A stretch of 64,000 nucleotides of DNA from Amblyornis subalaris (GCA_018881555.1 JACAXG010000121.1:935717-999716); one strand, 5' to 3'. Shown: positions 15,001 to 30,000, counted from the first letter of the stretch. Notes: generated from the letters alone by a model not told the origin. A program made the numbers and translations.

Positions 15001-18000
15001 GTGCTGAAGTCTTCAGGAGAGGGTGAGGCCTCCCCTGTTGTGCCCCCTGAATCTTTAGTCCCTTTTACAGGAGGAATACCCCACCAGGCTGAAGACCCAG
15101 ACACATGAAGGAGGTGGGATACTTGACTAGCAGNCTGAACAGGTAAAAAGAGGCATCTCCTGAGGCAGTTATGGGCAACACACTTAATGTGAGAATCACA
15201 GAGGCAGGAGCAATTTGAGCTTATTATTGGCAGAAGAAGACANCAAAAGACTCTCACTGATGTCAGTGGACACTGGCTCAGGAAAACTGCAGAGCTCCTG
15301 AGGGACAGACACACTCTGCAGTCAACCCAGGTTTGTACCACTGAGGGCTTTTTCAGTGGATGCCCAGCACTGTGAACTGCATCCCAAGACACATGCAGCT
15401 TCAGTTCAAGGATGTATTCCCTGGCATGTCATTATTCTCACTCCCAAACAACATTAACCAGACAGCACTGAGCTGCATGGCAAATGTGTAGCTTACCTGC
15501 TACAACTACCATGTTGCTTCATCTTTCAGACCTGACATATGCTGTAGTTGCATGGTTTGACTAAAATCAGCTATTTGAAAGATCAAATAGCACCCAGAGA
15601 AAGATGTGCATTTTAATTCACAGAGAATAAATTAGCAGTATTGGACAAGGCAGATTGGCTCCTTCCTCTGGAATGATACAGCAGGGTGCACTTACTAGGA
15701 AAGCAATGACTTTACCTTTTAATTAAAACTGCAAGAGATTATAATGTTCTTGAAAGGTGCCAGAATGACAGCACTACTAAATGAAGTCCTCACTTTCTCC
15801 TTAAGAAAAAAAAAATGCCTCTTTAGGATACAGGTAGTGTATTTTGTATAACCCCATGTATTTTTTAGAATCTAAAAGGGAAAGAAAAGAAACAGAAAAC
15901 AGCTTCAAATATCCACAAAAATAACTCAAAATTAAGTCACACTGACTGAAACAAAAAAAAACCAAAGTTTTTTGCAACATTTTCAAGTCAATTCATTTTT
16001 AGGGTGCAATCTAGGTAAGAAGCATTTCCGAAAATATACATCCTTACTTTTTACAGGATCTTATCTCAAAAGTGTTTCTTAGCCAACTTTCCCCAATCTG
16101 TCTTCATCAAATAAGGTCACACATGAAAACTACATGCACATTAATTTAATTCTGGTTAAAGTAACTGACAGTGGCATTAAAATTAAGCTTTTTAGAGGAA
16201 CTAAGGCTTAACATTTACAATAATACGAGGATCAACAGGACAAGTGGGAATGGCTTCACACTGAAAGAGAGTAGGGTTAGATGGGATATTGGGAAGAAAT
16301 TCTTTATCGTGAAAGTGCTGAGGCCCTGGTATACATTGTCCAGAGAAGCTGTGGCTGCCCCATCCCTGGAAGTGCCCAAAGCCAGGTTGGATGTGACTCA
16401 GAGCAACCTGGGATAGTGGAAAGTGTCCCTGCCCATGGCAGTGGTAGGACTGGATGATCTTTAAGGTCCCTTCCAACCCAAACCCAGCTATGATTCTGTG
16501 ATCTTCTCAGAATCTTTGCAGAACCAAGATAGAGAAACCCACAGAAAGCATCAAGGACTACCTCAGCCATCAAGGTNCCTCCAAATTTAAGCAAAGGATG
16601 GAAAAGGACATCTTAAGGTAAAAGGTTAATTAAGTCTTCATGCAACTTCCACTAAGCCTAAAAATACATCCCACTTTGCAGATTTGCTTCAACAGTTCAA
16701 CACTTGTCATATATAATTCCTTACTTAACAAGTAGTTTCACTGAAATAAGTGGGTCTNTTCAAGAAACAAATATTAAACAAGGAAGAAGACTCAAGACTG
16801 CTGGTTGAAAATTCAGTTGTTTCAATTCTGAGGTCCACAACTCCAGGAAAACTTCCCACAGCCAAGACTCACCACTGATTTTTTCCATAGAAATCAATAC
16901 ATTTTAACAAAACTAAAATACAACACCTGTCATGTAAAATGATCCTGACTAGAATTTTTAACTTCTACAGACATGCTACCCTCTATCTACTACAGTTGCA
17001 GATTAGAAATTACATGAGTTCTCCATTTGGGCAAACCTCAAGTCATTTTTCCTAGAATCTGAAAATGACTGCATTTCTGAATAGGCGTAACTATTGACAA
17101 AATATTGTTGTTAAATATAAATTTACTATCAATCCATGCAAACTCACAGTAAGATAGTGATGAAAATTAAAATATACAGAGCCTAAGCTGGTATTCAGTA
17201 GCACTTCCCTACATTAGAGTTACAGGATCACACCCCCAGTGCTTGATAAAATTTAAACATATTTGTTTATACCAATAAACTGTCAGTCTCAGGCATCATG
17301 GCTGGCTTTCAGTGGAGTTTAGAGCTACACTTCAAAGCTCTAAGCTCAAAGAATGAAATACATGTGCTTACTGAATTAAAGCTCATGCCTAGACATTTGT
17401 GATCACTGACTGGATGCTTTAAAAAAGAAAAACAACCAACAAACAAACACAAAAACCCAAACAAAACCCCACAACTTTTATAAGCCAGAAAATTAATAAT
17501 TTACTTCCATACGTTTGCAGTATGCACACAAAATCACACAATCTTACCTTTTTGTTTCTATGCTTAAAGAACATCAATGTAATGATATTTGCAACTGAAG
17601 GAAGCTATTTTTTCTTAAACTCTGTAAACCTGCACATCCCTGGAGCAACAATGTGTTGGAGGGACACCTACCTGCAATGTTCTGCAAAGGTAAGATATGA
17701 ATGTCACAAGAGCTGGACCTGCCAGAGAGGATGCTGCAGTCTGGAGAGACAGGGGACAGTGGAATCTGACCTCCCCTAAGGGCAAGAACTCACCCTCACC
17801 CTGCTTGACTGCAGGGAGGACTCCCCCCATCCTCAAAGAGGGCAGGGAACAATCCATCTGCCTGTATTTTATGGAAGTTAGGAATAAGAAAACACTTGCT
17901 GAAAAAACCAACGGACCATTCTCATTTTAGAAAATGCCAACACGAAAATCTAAAAAAAACCCCAGACCGAGTTAATTTCTGTTTTAATCCTTTTTCATAG

Positions 18001-21000
18001 CCTACACCAGTAAGTTAAAGGAGACATTAAAAAGCCAAGACAGATAGCTAATAGAACAAATAACATGTTCTGAACAACTCAGTTTTATAAGGGAGGATAC
18101 CTGTGTAAAAGGGGAAGGGGAACCTTTGGTGTACAATCTTATAATCACCATAAAACTGAAAACCAGTGTGTACCTACAGCTTTGCTTGGTGAACAGTCCT
18201 TACTCTCAGAGTGGGGGGGGATCTAGATGAAATTCCCAAGACCAATTTTAATGCTTGCCTGTTCATTCCTCANGATCCTTAGCAGATCCCAGACAAGATG
18301 GATCCAGACTCCACAGGACCTAGATAATATCTGTACTTCTGNACTCACCCTTAGTATCATCTACAGTCCAACACATGCAGAGGCCCAGAAGTTCCAGCCC
18401 ACCACCACCACTGAGTGGTGCAAAGTGCAATTAAAGTGATGCTGATTGATTCTTGTGTGCTTTTCCTTCAGGAAAAGTGCTCCCCTGTTTTGCTTGANTA
18501 ATATGATTTTCAGACATGAAAATACGTGCTTTGCACATGAAGTTCCAAGAGCTGGGCACCCAAAACTAGTGAATAGGAGTTATTAAACTGCTCAGACTTC
18601 ATCCTTGTGACACACAGGCATCTTCACAGCCCAGGGGTAGGTAAGTAGGCAACTCTAGGGAAAGCAGGAGATGGCAAGATGCTTGGACACAGCAGTTAAA
18701 TATTCAGGCTCATTCTGTCTCAACTGCAAAGTGAGTGCATAGTTTATGTGGTTTAGAACTTCTCAATCAGAAAAGGGAGGCTGAAGACAAGATCTGACCA
18801 TCCAAAGACATCTTTTTCTTTTACAAAGACTGTTGATGGCCTCTCCAGCAAGTCTTGCAGCTATTTCTACATAAAACCACCTTGCCTTGCCACAGCAAAG
18901 TTTCAGTGCCTGTTTTTAAGTCTAGACAGCACAGTCAATATCTCCAGCCTCCTGTAAGATTGCAGACATGACTGACAACAGCCTGAGCTAGCAAAAAAAC
19001 CTCTCCAAAGCAATGGGCTTTCTAGATATAGAGTTAGTAAGAAAAGGGGAAAAAAAACCTAAACACACAAACCAAACCAACCCACAGATAATTTCCAAAA
19101 GAACACCCATGGATTGTCACATCCTGATCTGAACTGGTCATTGTTTAAAAGGTAAACATCCATGGAGACACCTACAGCAGGAAAGAAGTTTCAAGAATCT
19201 GTATAAAGGATGAAGCTAATCAAAGACACACGAAAAAATCCCACCTTTGTTCCATGCCTTTTTTGCTGAAAGGACATGAGACAAAACCAGATGTGTGACA
19301 AAAAGTTTCCCACAAGGCTCCAGTACATGGCTGAGTNTTGATGACCAGGCTACTGAGCCTCCATTTGCAGCATTCCCTCACANTCAGTTATTTCAAAGCA
19401 AATTGACTGATTTGCATGGAATTGCTAAGGAAATTCGTGTAAGTGAGAGCAGGTCTGTTTGCACTTAATGGGTGCTTCCTTCCTCTCCCACATAGCTTGA
19501 AAGGAAACCCTTCAGCAGAAATAAAAGGGAATTAAGGATGAAGCATGATTTTATGGGTAATGAATGGGAGCAAAAACATCGAATGNGATGTACAACCAGG
19601 ATTAAAGGCTTGGGCAGAGGAAGAACTAAGCAGAAGAACCACATCTGCATGCTCCACGTTGCCAATATGCCAAGATTGTGCCTGGAGTCAAACTGTGTCC
19701 AGAGCCATTTAAGAAGAGAGTCTGCAATGCAGTCTTTCAGGGACAAAAAAGGAAAACAATCCCAAGTGTCTGGGCATAGAGTCTTTTCTCTAGTGCTGAG
19801 GAGGGACTGCAGCCAGCTCCGGCACGACTCAGCGTGCACTGCATTGCAGGAAAGACTTCCAGAGGGCTTCAGGCGAGTCTGCTGGCAGTGATGGAGGGAA
19901 GATCAAGAGAACCAAGCATATGACTTCTTGGTTCAGAGACGACAATGACAGCCTGCACTTCTCCAGAGTGTGTGAACCTCAGAGAAGAAGAAAGTTATGA
20001 AGGACAGCACACTCCTGCAGGGCATCCGTGGGAGTGACTGAGCAAAACGATGATTAGAAAAACTCCAGGCTGAGAAAAGGCCTCCCAGAGAAAATACGAA
20101 ATAATTGTTTCAAACAAGACAGCTCATCCATTTTGGTGCTGTGAGCCAGCTGGCTGGCAACACCAGCTACATATTAAAACTGAATTTGNGATCAGTCAGT
20201 CTCCTGGACCCTCAGCCCACACGACTGTCACACCTCTCTTCCACTCGCACAGGAAAGCTGAACTGCTAAGTTCCAGCACCTTCCTGGCATGCTCATTCTT
20301 CAGCCCAGTTGTAAGCCATGGTACAACAGGCAGTGGGGCACACAGGATAGTCCTGGGGTTGTCAGACAGCCACTACGGTCTGGGCTCTAAAGANAATATC
20401 CTAAACTGAGCAACACATGCAGAGGATGGCCTCCTCTGCACTTCCATCTTGTGCTTCTGCANTTGTGGGACCAGCAACATCTCATTCTGCCTTTCAGGGA
20501 AGTGCTAACAAGACTAATANCTTGTGCCACAGATGAGCCATCACAGCCACTGTGCCCAGGCAAACACTGTTTGAACTCGCTTGGGATGTTCAGCGCAAGG
20601 GGTGCTGAGGCTTGGAGTCAAATTTGAAAGTGAAGTTCCAAATAAGCAAAGGAGCAGCAGTAACCACAAGCCATGAAGGATGCAGGTCTGTTCAAAAAGG
20701 TTCCTTTTTTAGCCGACCATCTTAATGCACCCTGCAATGCGCTCCTGTAGGTGGGTTTACGTGTGAGTAAAGAACCTTGAAAGAGTAATGAGACGTTCCA
20801 GAAATTATTTCCAACCTAAAAAGGCTAATAACCCACTGGAATAACAGTCTTGGCTGCTTTTCTCACCTCCATCCTGAAACTTGCTCAGCCTCTCGAAGTA
20901 TGATGAGATGGGAACTTGAACAATATCTAGAATTGCCAGCAGCGTCCGGGTCAGCCTGAGAAGCTCGCTAAAACTGTAAAAGCCAAAGTATATGAGGTTT

Positions 21001-24000
21001 CGAGCCAGATGTACCACCTGTGAGAANAAGAAATTAAAAATGAAGGAAGTACTGACAGCCTCTGGGGGTTTTGGTTGCATTTCACACAGCAGCTTCCACG
21101 GAGATTCAGATCTTGAGTGCCCTCAAATTAGCACAGCTCTTCCCACTGATTTTGGGACTAAGGCCGGTGACATTAAAAGTTTGTCGGGGTTAGACAAAGC
21201 AATGGGTCAGTCAAGTTACAGCAGACAGCAAAACCAAGGTGAGATCTCAGGAAGGCTTGAGAGGATACAANTGCATCTGTGAAAATATATATGATCAAGA
21301 AGAAAGACTCCAGGGAATTATTTAAAGAGGCAGCAGCTTTGGGGAAGATGGAAGTCAGAAGAAGAGTAAGAGAAGTGTGGTAAGTTTGAACAGATTTCAG
21401 GTGACCAGAGGCAGAAGCAACAAAGAGAAGTAGGNTGGAGGAAGGACTGTAAAAGCTGTAAGCATTTCCCCTTTATTCCATGCTATTTGAATCTAGAAAA
21501 TCGAGGCCTCTCTAAAGTTTCTGTCANGAATTTCAAACAATATTTAAACCACAGGATTAGGTTATTCAGAGTCTCTCCTCCAGTGTAGTATCCTACACAG
21601 AAAATAGCACTTAGTTATACTGAAGAATCCTTAGATGTTATTTCACTAATGTAGAAAGAACAGGAATGTGGCCATTCACCCCCCACAAATCCCTTCTCCC
21701 TCCACTGAAATGCAACCATCTCAGGACAAGGAAGGAANGGTTGGAAAAATACAGCTGTTTGACAGCAGAATATTATTTTCTGTGGTAACAGTCATCATCA
21801 AGAACACCGGAATTCGGAACTGGTGCTTCTTCAGGCTATTTTACACCAACATTTATTCTGCAACCAGCTTTATTCTGAACGAAGCAATGCCAATTGATCT
21901 GAAATGAGGGCTACTGTAAGTAGGATGCAGATAGCTGAGAAGTACCTCAAATGTAAGTTTATTTTTCTCTTTGTCTCCAAACGGAAAGGGCTGATTCACA
22001 ACTTCTTTCAAGTACTCTTCTACAAATTCCATTGTTAGTGCAAACTTTGTCTTCATTTCATTCCTCGAAGAGTCAGTGAAAGAATCATACCTACAACACA
22101 AGGCACAGAAAGAAGGAGAATTAAACACCTCTAATATCAGGATCAAATGTCACTAAATTAAAACCAAACTGATCATGATCCTCTGAAATTACTCAGTTCT
22201 CTGTAAGGAGAAGTCAGCTGACTCTTTGTAGATACAGAAAGTGGACACACAAATCTTCCCTCCAACAGTATCAGGAAGGGTTGAAGCAAATGGCAAGAAC
22301 ACAGACAGGAAAATACCACTCTTCTGGCAGATAGGACTCTTAAACCTTGCTGTGGCAATTCAACAAGAATTTGTCACTAACAGGAACAACACTGCCTGCT
22401 GCACTGCTGTGCTTCTTCCTCTTTGTCTCTTCAGCCAGAGACTCCCTGCTCCATCAAATCAGTGGAACCAGAGAGGGTTTCCACTGAAATCAATGGTCCT
22501 TTCTCTAAAATTAAATTTAACACATGCTTAAGTACTTTACTAAGTGAAGGCCAAAGCNTTTGTGAACTGTTGCTGGGCAGCAGCTGTATCTTAATTCCAT
22601 GTTCCCAACTGTGGCCTTCAGTTGAGCTTGAGGCATAAAACTGAGTTCCAGCCTAGCAAACCTGTAATGCTGGACACAATTGGATTACTTCGAGTGCAGT
22701 TACTCTGAGGAAAGGCCATTCCATTTCTCCCCAGCTTGTTCGCTATGAGAACATACTGAAAAATAAAATTTAAATACTTAATGATTGAAAGCTACCCATG
22801 GAAGTCTCTAAGAGTAACAGAAATTAATAAGTCTGTGCTCTGCAACAAAATACCTTTTCACATACATGTTTTGTTGACACTGGACATCTACAACCCTTTT
22901 GTTCTGAGACTAACCCTACAAAGTGCTTTTGTACTTCAGCTTGAAACACTTTGAACTCACTCATGAATTGTGATCTTAGTAGGAATTTCAGTCCACAATC
23001 TGGCATATTTGACAGGCACCACAGATTCCTGAGGATCCCTGTCCACGTGCATGTGCAGCATCAGACGACAGAAGGACGCCCGGAGGTCATAGGGGAGGCT
23101 TTCATCAGACATGCACCTCAGGATCAAGTCTACTGACAGCTGGGCAGAAATCTGGTTGATAGCGAGATACTGGCGGTCCAGGCACATTCTTGCAAAGAGG
23201 TTCAGCTGGTACCTTAAAAAAAGGGTAATAATGTGGTGTTCAAGGAAATCAGCTGGAAACTAAACAACATCCCTCAGAATCTCATTTGACAAGCCTGTTA
23301 TGAGCCTTTCTGATAAAAATCCTAAAAATTAACAAGAGTGACTTCCTTAAGCAAGGGATCAACTTGACATTAAAAACTATTTGTTTTCAACTAGTACAAA
23401 ACACTGTTCCATGATCCCATTTCCTCTCTAATCCTGAAGACACTCAGGACGTTCCGTCCTCAGAGTGTGCCTTGCTTCCAGGGCAGCACAGCCTGAAATG
23501 AAAGCCCAATAAACAAAAAGGTAAGAGGCAAAATAAAAGAGAGACACAAAGAGCTGTCATGAACAAAGGACACTCAAGATTTGCCTGGAACAGACAGCAG
23601 AGGTTACGATGCCTGCTGCAAGAAAAACCAAAACGGACTTTTAATCCCAGTTCCTGGCATGACCTGGTTTCCTTTTTTGATATGGCAAATGAACTGGACA
23701 AGAACAGCACTGGGGTCTCCAGAGAGTTTACATTTTCCTCCATTTGAATAAGCAGTTTTACCTGTAGTAGGTAAGAACTTCTAAATCAGCCTTTGTGCCC
23801 TCCTTTGCCTCCTGAGCCAGATGCCTGATGGCTTTGCCATGAGGCTCCTTGTTGCTGTCAATCCAGTAAAGCCACACTTCCTCTTCATCCATGTCGTCCG
23901 AGATGACTGGGCACTCCAAGAGATTGTCCATTTGGGTCGAAACCAGCCTGCAAACACAAACCATTCACAATGGAGCCACCAGCAAACTGCTGCAAATCGA

Positions 24001-27000
24001 ACGACAGCGCGCACAAGGCAAAGGCGGCGCGTTCCGGTTACGGATGCTCACTTGGTCTGGATGAGAATGTCAGCGTTCCCTGGGCTCAGCATAAACTTGC
24101 AGATGAGTTCCTGAGTTACTGGTATTGCTGTGGTGTTAGATACACACAGGTCCGAAAGATAATCCAAGAATCTGCAGCCAAAAAAGACACAGATGCAGCA
24201 GAACATGAGACTTGAACCACTACCCAGAAACACTGCAGTGGAAATCTCTAGCATGCAGCACTAGGGGATGCCCAAGGGAGCCTGTATCATGGGATTTATC
24301 AACATTTCATCTTTGCCAGTTCCTACTCATGCCACTCACACCACCTTCCACTAGATCAGGTTGCTCCAAGCCCCATCCAGCCTGGCCTTGAACACTGCCA
24401 GGGAATGCTGGGCTACCAGAGAAGAGGGATGATCTGTCAGGACCTGCAGACAGGACTCTGTATGCAAAGAGCTCATTCCATGTAAAGCAGAAAGCTCATA
24501 AAAAAAATTTTCAGCTGAGTGAAGTTCAAGGTCAGAATTTTTAATTTGGAACAAAATCTGGTCTTGGAAACATGTTTACTGGGATAGTCACTGTCCCAGG
24601 CCCTTTTCAGGTCTGCCCTGGAATCAGAACCTGCAGGAAAACTGATATTAAGAAAAGCTTAGAAACATGTGTGTGATTTACAGCAAGATTATTAGCAGGG
24701 GAACCAACACAAGTGGCAGTTTCACAGAGGAAGCGCAGAGTTAGGAGAAATCAAACTTTCTGTTCATTTCTCNTTGTCCCAGTCTCAACTGAGACCAAAT
24801 TTTCAAAGCTATCCTGTAAAGCATAAACCCCCTTTCCACTAAGCTCTAGTTTTAAAATGTGGATATGGTCAAATTCCAAGAATCATAGGTAGTTACAGCA
24901 TTTTCTAGCACGACACTGTACATGTGGGGTTTCTGTCTGCCAGGTCAAAACTGGGAGAAAGAGACACCAAAGCAACGAATGGGAGGCAGATTCACAGCTC
25001 CTGCAAAAACGTTTCAGACCTGGGCTCTCGATTTCTCCTGAGTAAATTCACGAACGTCTCGATTTCTTTAGCCGTGATGTGTTTCTCCAGCAGTTTTCTG
25101 TTGTTGTGCAACAAAGCTGTGATGGTGTCTTCTGCCAGAATATCATACCCGATCTGGGACTGCATGACGCAGAAGTTCTTAGCGATGTATTCCTGAAAAA
25201 AAAGAAAAACTCCCATGGTGGCCTGCTCAGCAGTAGTGTTTTTCTTTCAGAACCAGAGGCATCCAGCTCAGTTAGCAATCAAAATAAACCTCAGAACTTT
25301 CCGAACTGGCCTGAACAAAAGAACTTCTGAATACCTAAAATATGTGCCCTGAGAAACAGATTCCATATTAGGGGTGACTAACTCTTCTTATTGTTTCATA
25401 AACCAAAGGAATTAATCCATGAAAATAAATACAAAATTTGAGAAATGGCAACCACTTTAAAAAAAAAAAAAAAAAAGAAAAAACTGAAAGGTTTTTTTAA
25501 TGTTTAAGAAGTTTTTTTTTTTCTCCTGAGCCTTCCCTCCTCCTTTTCTCTCCCTTCAAGACAGAAATATTCCTGTAAAATATTGGAAAGAAAACAAAGA
25601 AGCCACACAGCAGTTCAAGCTTTTATCTCTAGTCCCTTTAGTCCATGTTCTGAAATACCTCTTGCTCACAGGGAGTCTCCAGCAGTGAGAAATCAGGCTA
25701 CCCGATATAACAACCTCTGCTCTGAGTCACTGCCATCCCTCTACAAATATTTAAGCAAGAGAAACAGACAGCTTTGCAGATTTCCCACTTTACAATCCAG
25801 GCTCCAAGAACATATTTTTAATAAGAGAAAGCTCATGAATGAACCCCCGTCACAGCCTGAGCCTTCAAAAGTACAAGGTGAACTTGTGATATTCATTGCT
25901 GAACTTTCAATTCATACACTACTAAGCTACACAAAAAAAAGGAAGGCCTTTCACCATTACCACAGAATCTCACTTGAAGTGCAGAGAGCCATGTCAAACC
26001 CAGGGTATATAATTATAGGAACCAGGAGGAAAATTATCCTCCATAGCACTGACCTGGTTCTTCCTATAGTCCTGTTGGGAATGTCTGAGAACTCTGTAAC
26101 ATAATCTTAACATGTATTTGTAGGGAGCATATCTCTGGTCACCCAGGTCTTCAAGCCTCAGCATTGATCCTTCACCTTTGTCCTTAAAAGGAGCTTTGAG
26201 GATGCCGAATATCTGTTCAAAATCAAAACCACTGAGAGTGAAAAGCAGGCCCAGATTTCTGCTAAACTTGCAGCAGTCAGTGGAAATGTCCTCTGACAGG
26301 ATCAGCACAACAGCCTGGACTAAGCACAAGTGGGGGCACAATCTGAGACATCCCAGCTTTGTGCATTTGGGGTTAGCTTTACATTTCCCACCAACTTGAT
26401 TTACATTGCNTTCTCTCTACTGTTATCCCCAACTTTAAACATTTTTAGCTAAGTGTCTTAGCTTTGGATAATTTAGGGATGAAAAAGGAGGACAACACTG
26501 GCTACTGTCCAATTTCATCCTTTTCCCTTTTTTTTAATTTCTTCCAGTAGAACATTTGAAAAGAATATTTTTTATTTACTTGCAAGTTTGCAAGTCAATA
26601 CAAACCAAGTCAGAGTTCCATAATGGCACTAGAATTTTTCCTGTATGGGGAACACTTGCAGAATTGCGAACATGCTACATGCTTGTCTCAAATTTTGTGA
26701 ACAATTTGCTCCCAAACATAGCCTTAAGTGTCATCAGAATCACATGAAATTAAGAGCCATCAGACAGCCCCTCGTGCTTCACTCTGATTCAGGGACCAAG
26801 GGATGAGCCTTGACCAAGCANTGTCATTTCCACCCAATCCAACCAGACACAAACCCAGCGTGGCCTAAGCCAGGTTACCCAAAAATAACATTTTCTCCCA
26901 TCACTCTCTCCTACAAGCTCTTTGCAAATACAATGAAGTTATTAACACAGTAGGACATACCTGGGCCAGTATGTTTTGTTCCCTCATTAATTTCTGTCGT

Positions 27001-30000
27001 TCCCGGTTTGGCTTGGTAACGATCACATCCAAAACTTCCTGTCCGTTATTGGGCACATCAGCAACAAAGAAAATGAGATCTTCCAGTAGCTTGGTTACAA
27101 ACCTAGAGTGAACAGACAAACCATTATTAAATACAGGCACTCAACACTTGCCAGGATTCATTAAAAACAGAAATCACGCTTATACCAAGCTTTACCTGGC
27201 ACGGTGGAACTTCCATCACTGCAAAGTTAAGTTTGGCATGTACTTAAGGATTCCAAGCCTTGGTTCAGCAGAAGCTTAAATCAATCACAGGGCTGTTTAC
27301 CAAGGCATTAAACAACAACCAGAGGGAAAACAAGAGAAAAATACAGGCTGCTGGATTGATACACAGTATTCAGAGATCCAAAATCTATACCAGCTGGCCT
27401 CAAGGCCCAGGAGCAGTAAAAAGAAACTAGCAAGGATTTTTATGCTTTATCATGGGTCCATGAAACAAGATGATGGACTCACTAGAGGAATAAAAACATT
27501 CTGCCACTAGATAATTTCCCTACTGACCCATGAAACTGTTTCATATATATACCTTTTCATATATATATTCATATATAACTGTTTTCCTATGTATACTGGC
27601 TCGAGGAACTGTATTTGTTTCACTCTTTGCTACACAAAAGAAGATTTGGCAGAAGCAGGTGCTAAAAACGACAGAGGCAGTAGTAATCCCTCCTCTCCTA
27701 CCTTCAGAAAATGCAAAAAGAAAGAACACAAATGCCAAAAAATAGAAAAAAAAGTCATCATTGCCTCCTTGTTACTACTATACCTCGCCAGGCATTCCTG
27801 AGAAGACAGATGTCCACAGATTCCAACGAATATCCCTTAAAAGCACTAACAATCTTTTACATACAAAACTCAGCATCATATGAATTTGGACAATATCTAG
27901 TCTGTAATTAATAAACCTGTAGGCCAGCTATGAAAGAGGCAGGAAGATGCCCAATGGATTTTCAGCCGTGCCTGGGAGCCAGACACAAAGCTCCCCTTAC
28001 CCACAAGTGGGCTGGGCTGCTCAGCTAAACCCTCTGAGCGAGCTTTACCTTTAAAAGCCTCAGCCCACTGGTGGAAAACAGCAAGGAGTGTGTCCCCCCC
28101 AACAAAACAAAAGTAGAAAAGGCAGATGTAGGATGGAGCAGCCAGGATTAAACTGTTGGGACTCCTACTTATCTAAGCAGAAAGGTGAGAAGACAGGAAA
28201 AAGATGGTTTGGGTTTTTTTTTTTCCAAAGGAAATCACAGGAACAAACAAATAAAATGGCACTATTCTGAAACAGCTCTGAAATGTTTTACATGTTTGTT
28301 GTACCCATCTGTCAACATCAACACCTGACAATACTGACAGNGGCACAAGGGTAACACGGGGATGTCCCACCTTGACAGTGTTGTATCCCTTTCTGGGCCC
28401 ACTCCATGATGAAATGGCTCATCAGCTTTTCAAGGCTGAGTACCAACACCCAGGCTATTAAAAATCTGCCTGTTACGATATTAAACCATCTGGTCCTAAT
28501 TGCTACTGGAAACTGACTGCAAAAATTCAGTTTTATCACCAAAAATTAACATTTTCAGGAAAAAAAAAAAAGCTGTATATGATGCATTTCAGGTTACAAA
28601 TTAACACTGCCAGAGATGATGCCTTATACTCAGTTTCACCACAGACAGCTGAAGACAAATAGTGAACTACATCACTGGCAGTGGAATATATTTGGCTGCA
28701 ATGTACAACAAATGTACAACAAAATCCCTTGACTCAGGGGCGGGTGTGAAGAACAGACATTCTAATAGTGCTACAGCCAAAATGGGGATGAATACNAGGG
28801 GTAAACAACCAAAATTATGTNAAACAGGAAAAGAGAACAGGGGAAAACAGAAATAAGAAAGGAAAGGGACTACTGGGGAGGGTTCTCAGTCACACCGAGA
28901 CCTCCTCCTAAGGCTTTTGCAGCATGAATATGCAGTGTGGTGAACTTCACACGAGCGAAGAGCCCTGCCATGCTGCCCACTCTACAGATTGGCTTTCTTG
29001 CACATGAGAATCAGATGCAATGCACCCTCATACTGCAGCTCAGAAGTGGATTATCAACGGAAATTCAGGCAAATACAAGGAACTATCCATTTATTTATGT
29101 GGCCAGTGAGCTGGGGAAGTGCTGTTTACCCCTCTTTTACACATGAGATAGAGAGATCAGCCCGAGGTGCAGCTCTGACAGAGGTGGAATCTGATCCCAG
29201 GCTAGCACTCTCAGCTCTGAAGTGCCCTCTCCCAGCTGCCTCTCCATCCATGTGGATATTACCAACTCGCCCATTACTGTGATACCATGAGTAACCAAAC
29301 ACCAATTTAGCAGTGAAAAAAAATAAAACTCACTAACCTCCTTTCATTCTGGGTTATTGTTCCATTCTCCAGCTTTTTAACAGTTGATGCTAAAACCTTG
29401 TTTGCATCATTGGCAAAGTCCAAGTCTCTGACCTCAGACAGAGGCACCGACACAATGGCAAAAGCTTCCTTGTCCTCTTTTGTTTGGCACGTCCCAATCT
29501 GCAACAGGTTTTGTTTTAATGTGGGTGAGCAATCCTCTTACCTTTACCCTAATTACTGTGCACATTTCATATGTTAGAAGGGAGACAGCTTCAGGAACGA
29601 GTCTGGGACTTGGTTTACCTTTAACATCACAGGCCTCTCTTCCTCAGTGTCTATTGGGATGCTGGTGCTGGTGACCCAAGTGTTGGTGCATAAATGCCTC
29701 AGTCGGACNTAGGAGTTCCTAAAGGAGCACAGAGCAAGCAGCAGGTGAGATGGACCAGCCCTGAGCCAAAGTGGGCAAGGTGGGATGCCCTGCAACACCT
29801 GCCCACGGCACGAGACTGGAGAGCNCGAGCCACACCAGCCACTTGCACTAAAAGGGTGAGGTAGACCTAAAAGACACTTGCTACACCCTGTTCCCTCATC
29901 TCCTCCTTTATCATCCAGAACAGAACTGCAACAAGAACAAACAGCATCCTGAGATTATGCAGAATGCTGGGTTTAAGTATTTATGTAAGCCTAGGAGTAA

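Larger units (their letters stand above)
6969..20866 (-). other. ITPR2: ITPR2 intron, 13.9 kb
   Basis: Second-largest intron in the window. It contains two CR1 copies (12298-12640 minus, 16228-16505 plus), A/C-rich simple sequence near 17425-17475 and 19050-19085, and GGA-rich sequence at 12763-12781. The rest is unique-looking sequence in which I recognise no exon, RNA gene or other mobile element. Confidence 0.85.
27103..29337 (-). other. ITPR2: ITPR2 intron, 2.2 kb
   Basis: Holds an AT-rich simple repeat (27541-27580) and a probable MIR copy (29128-29220). No exon or RNA gene recognised. Confidence 0.85.
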
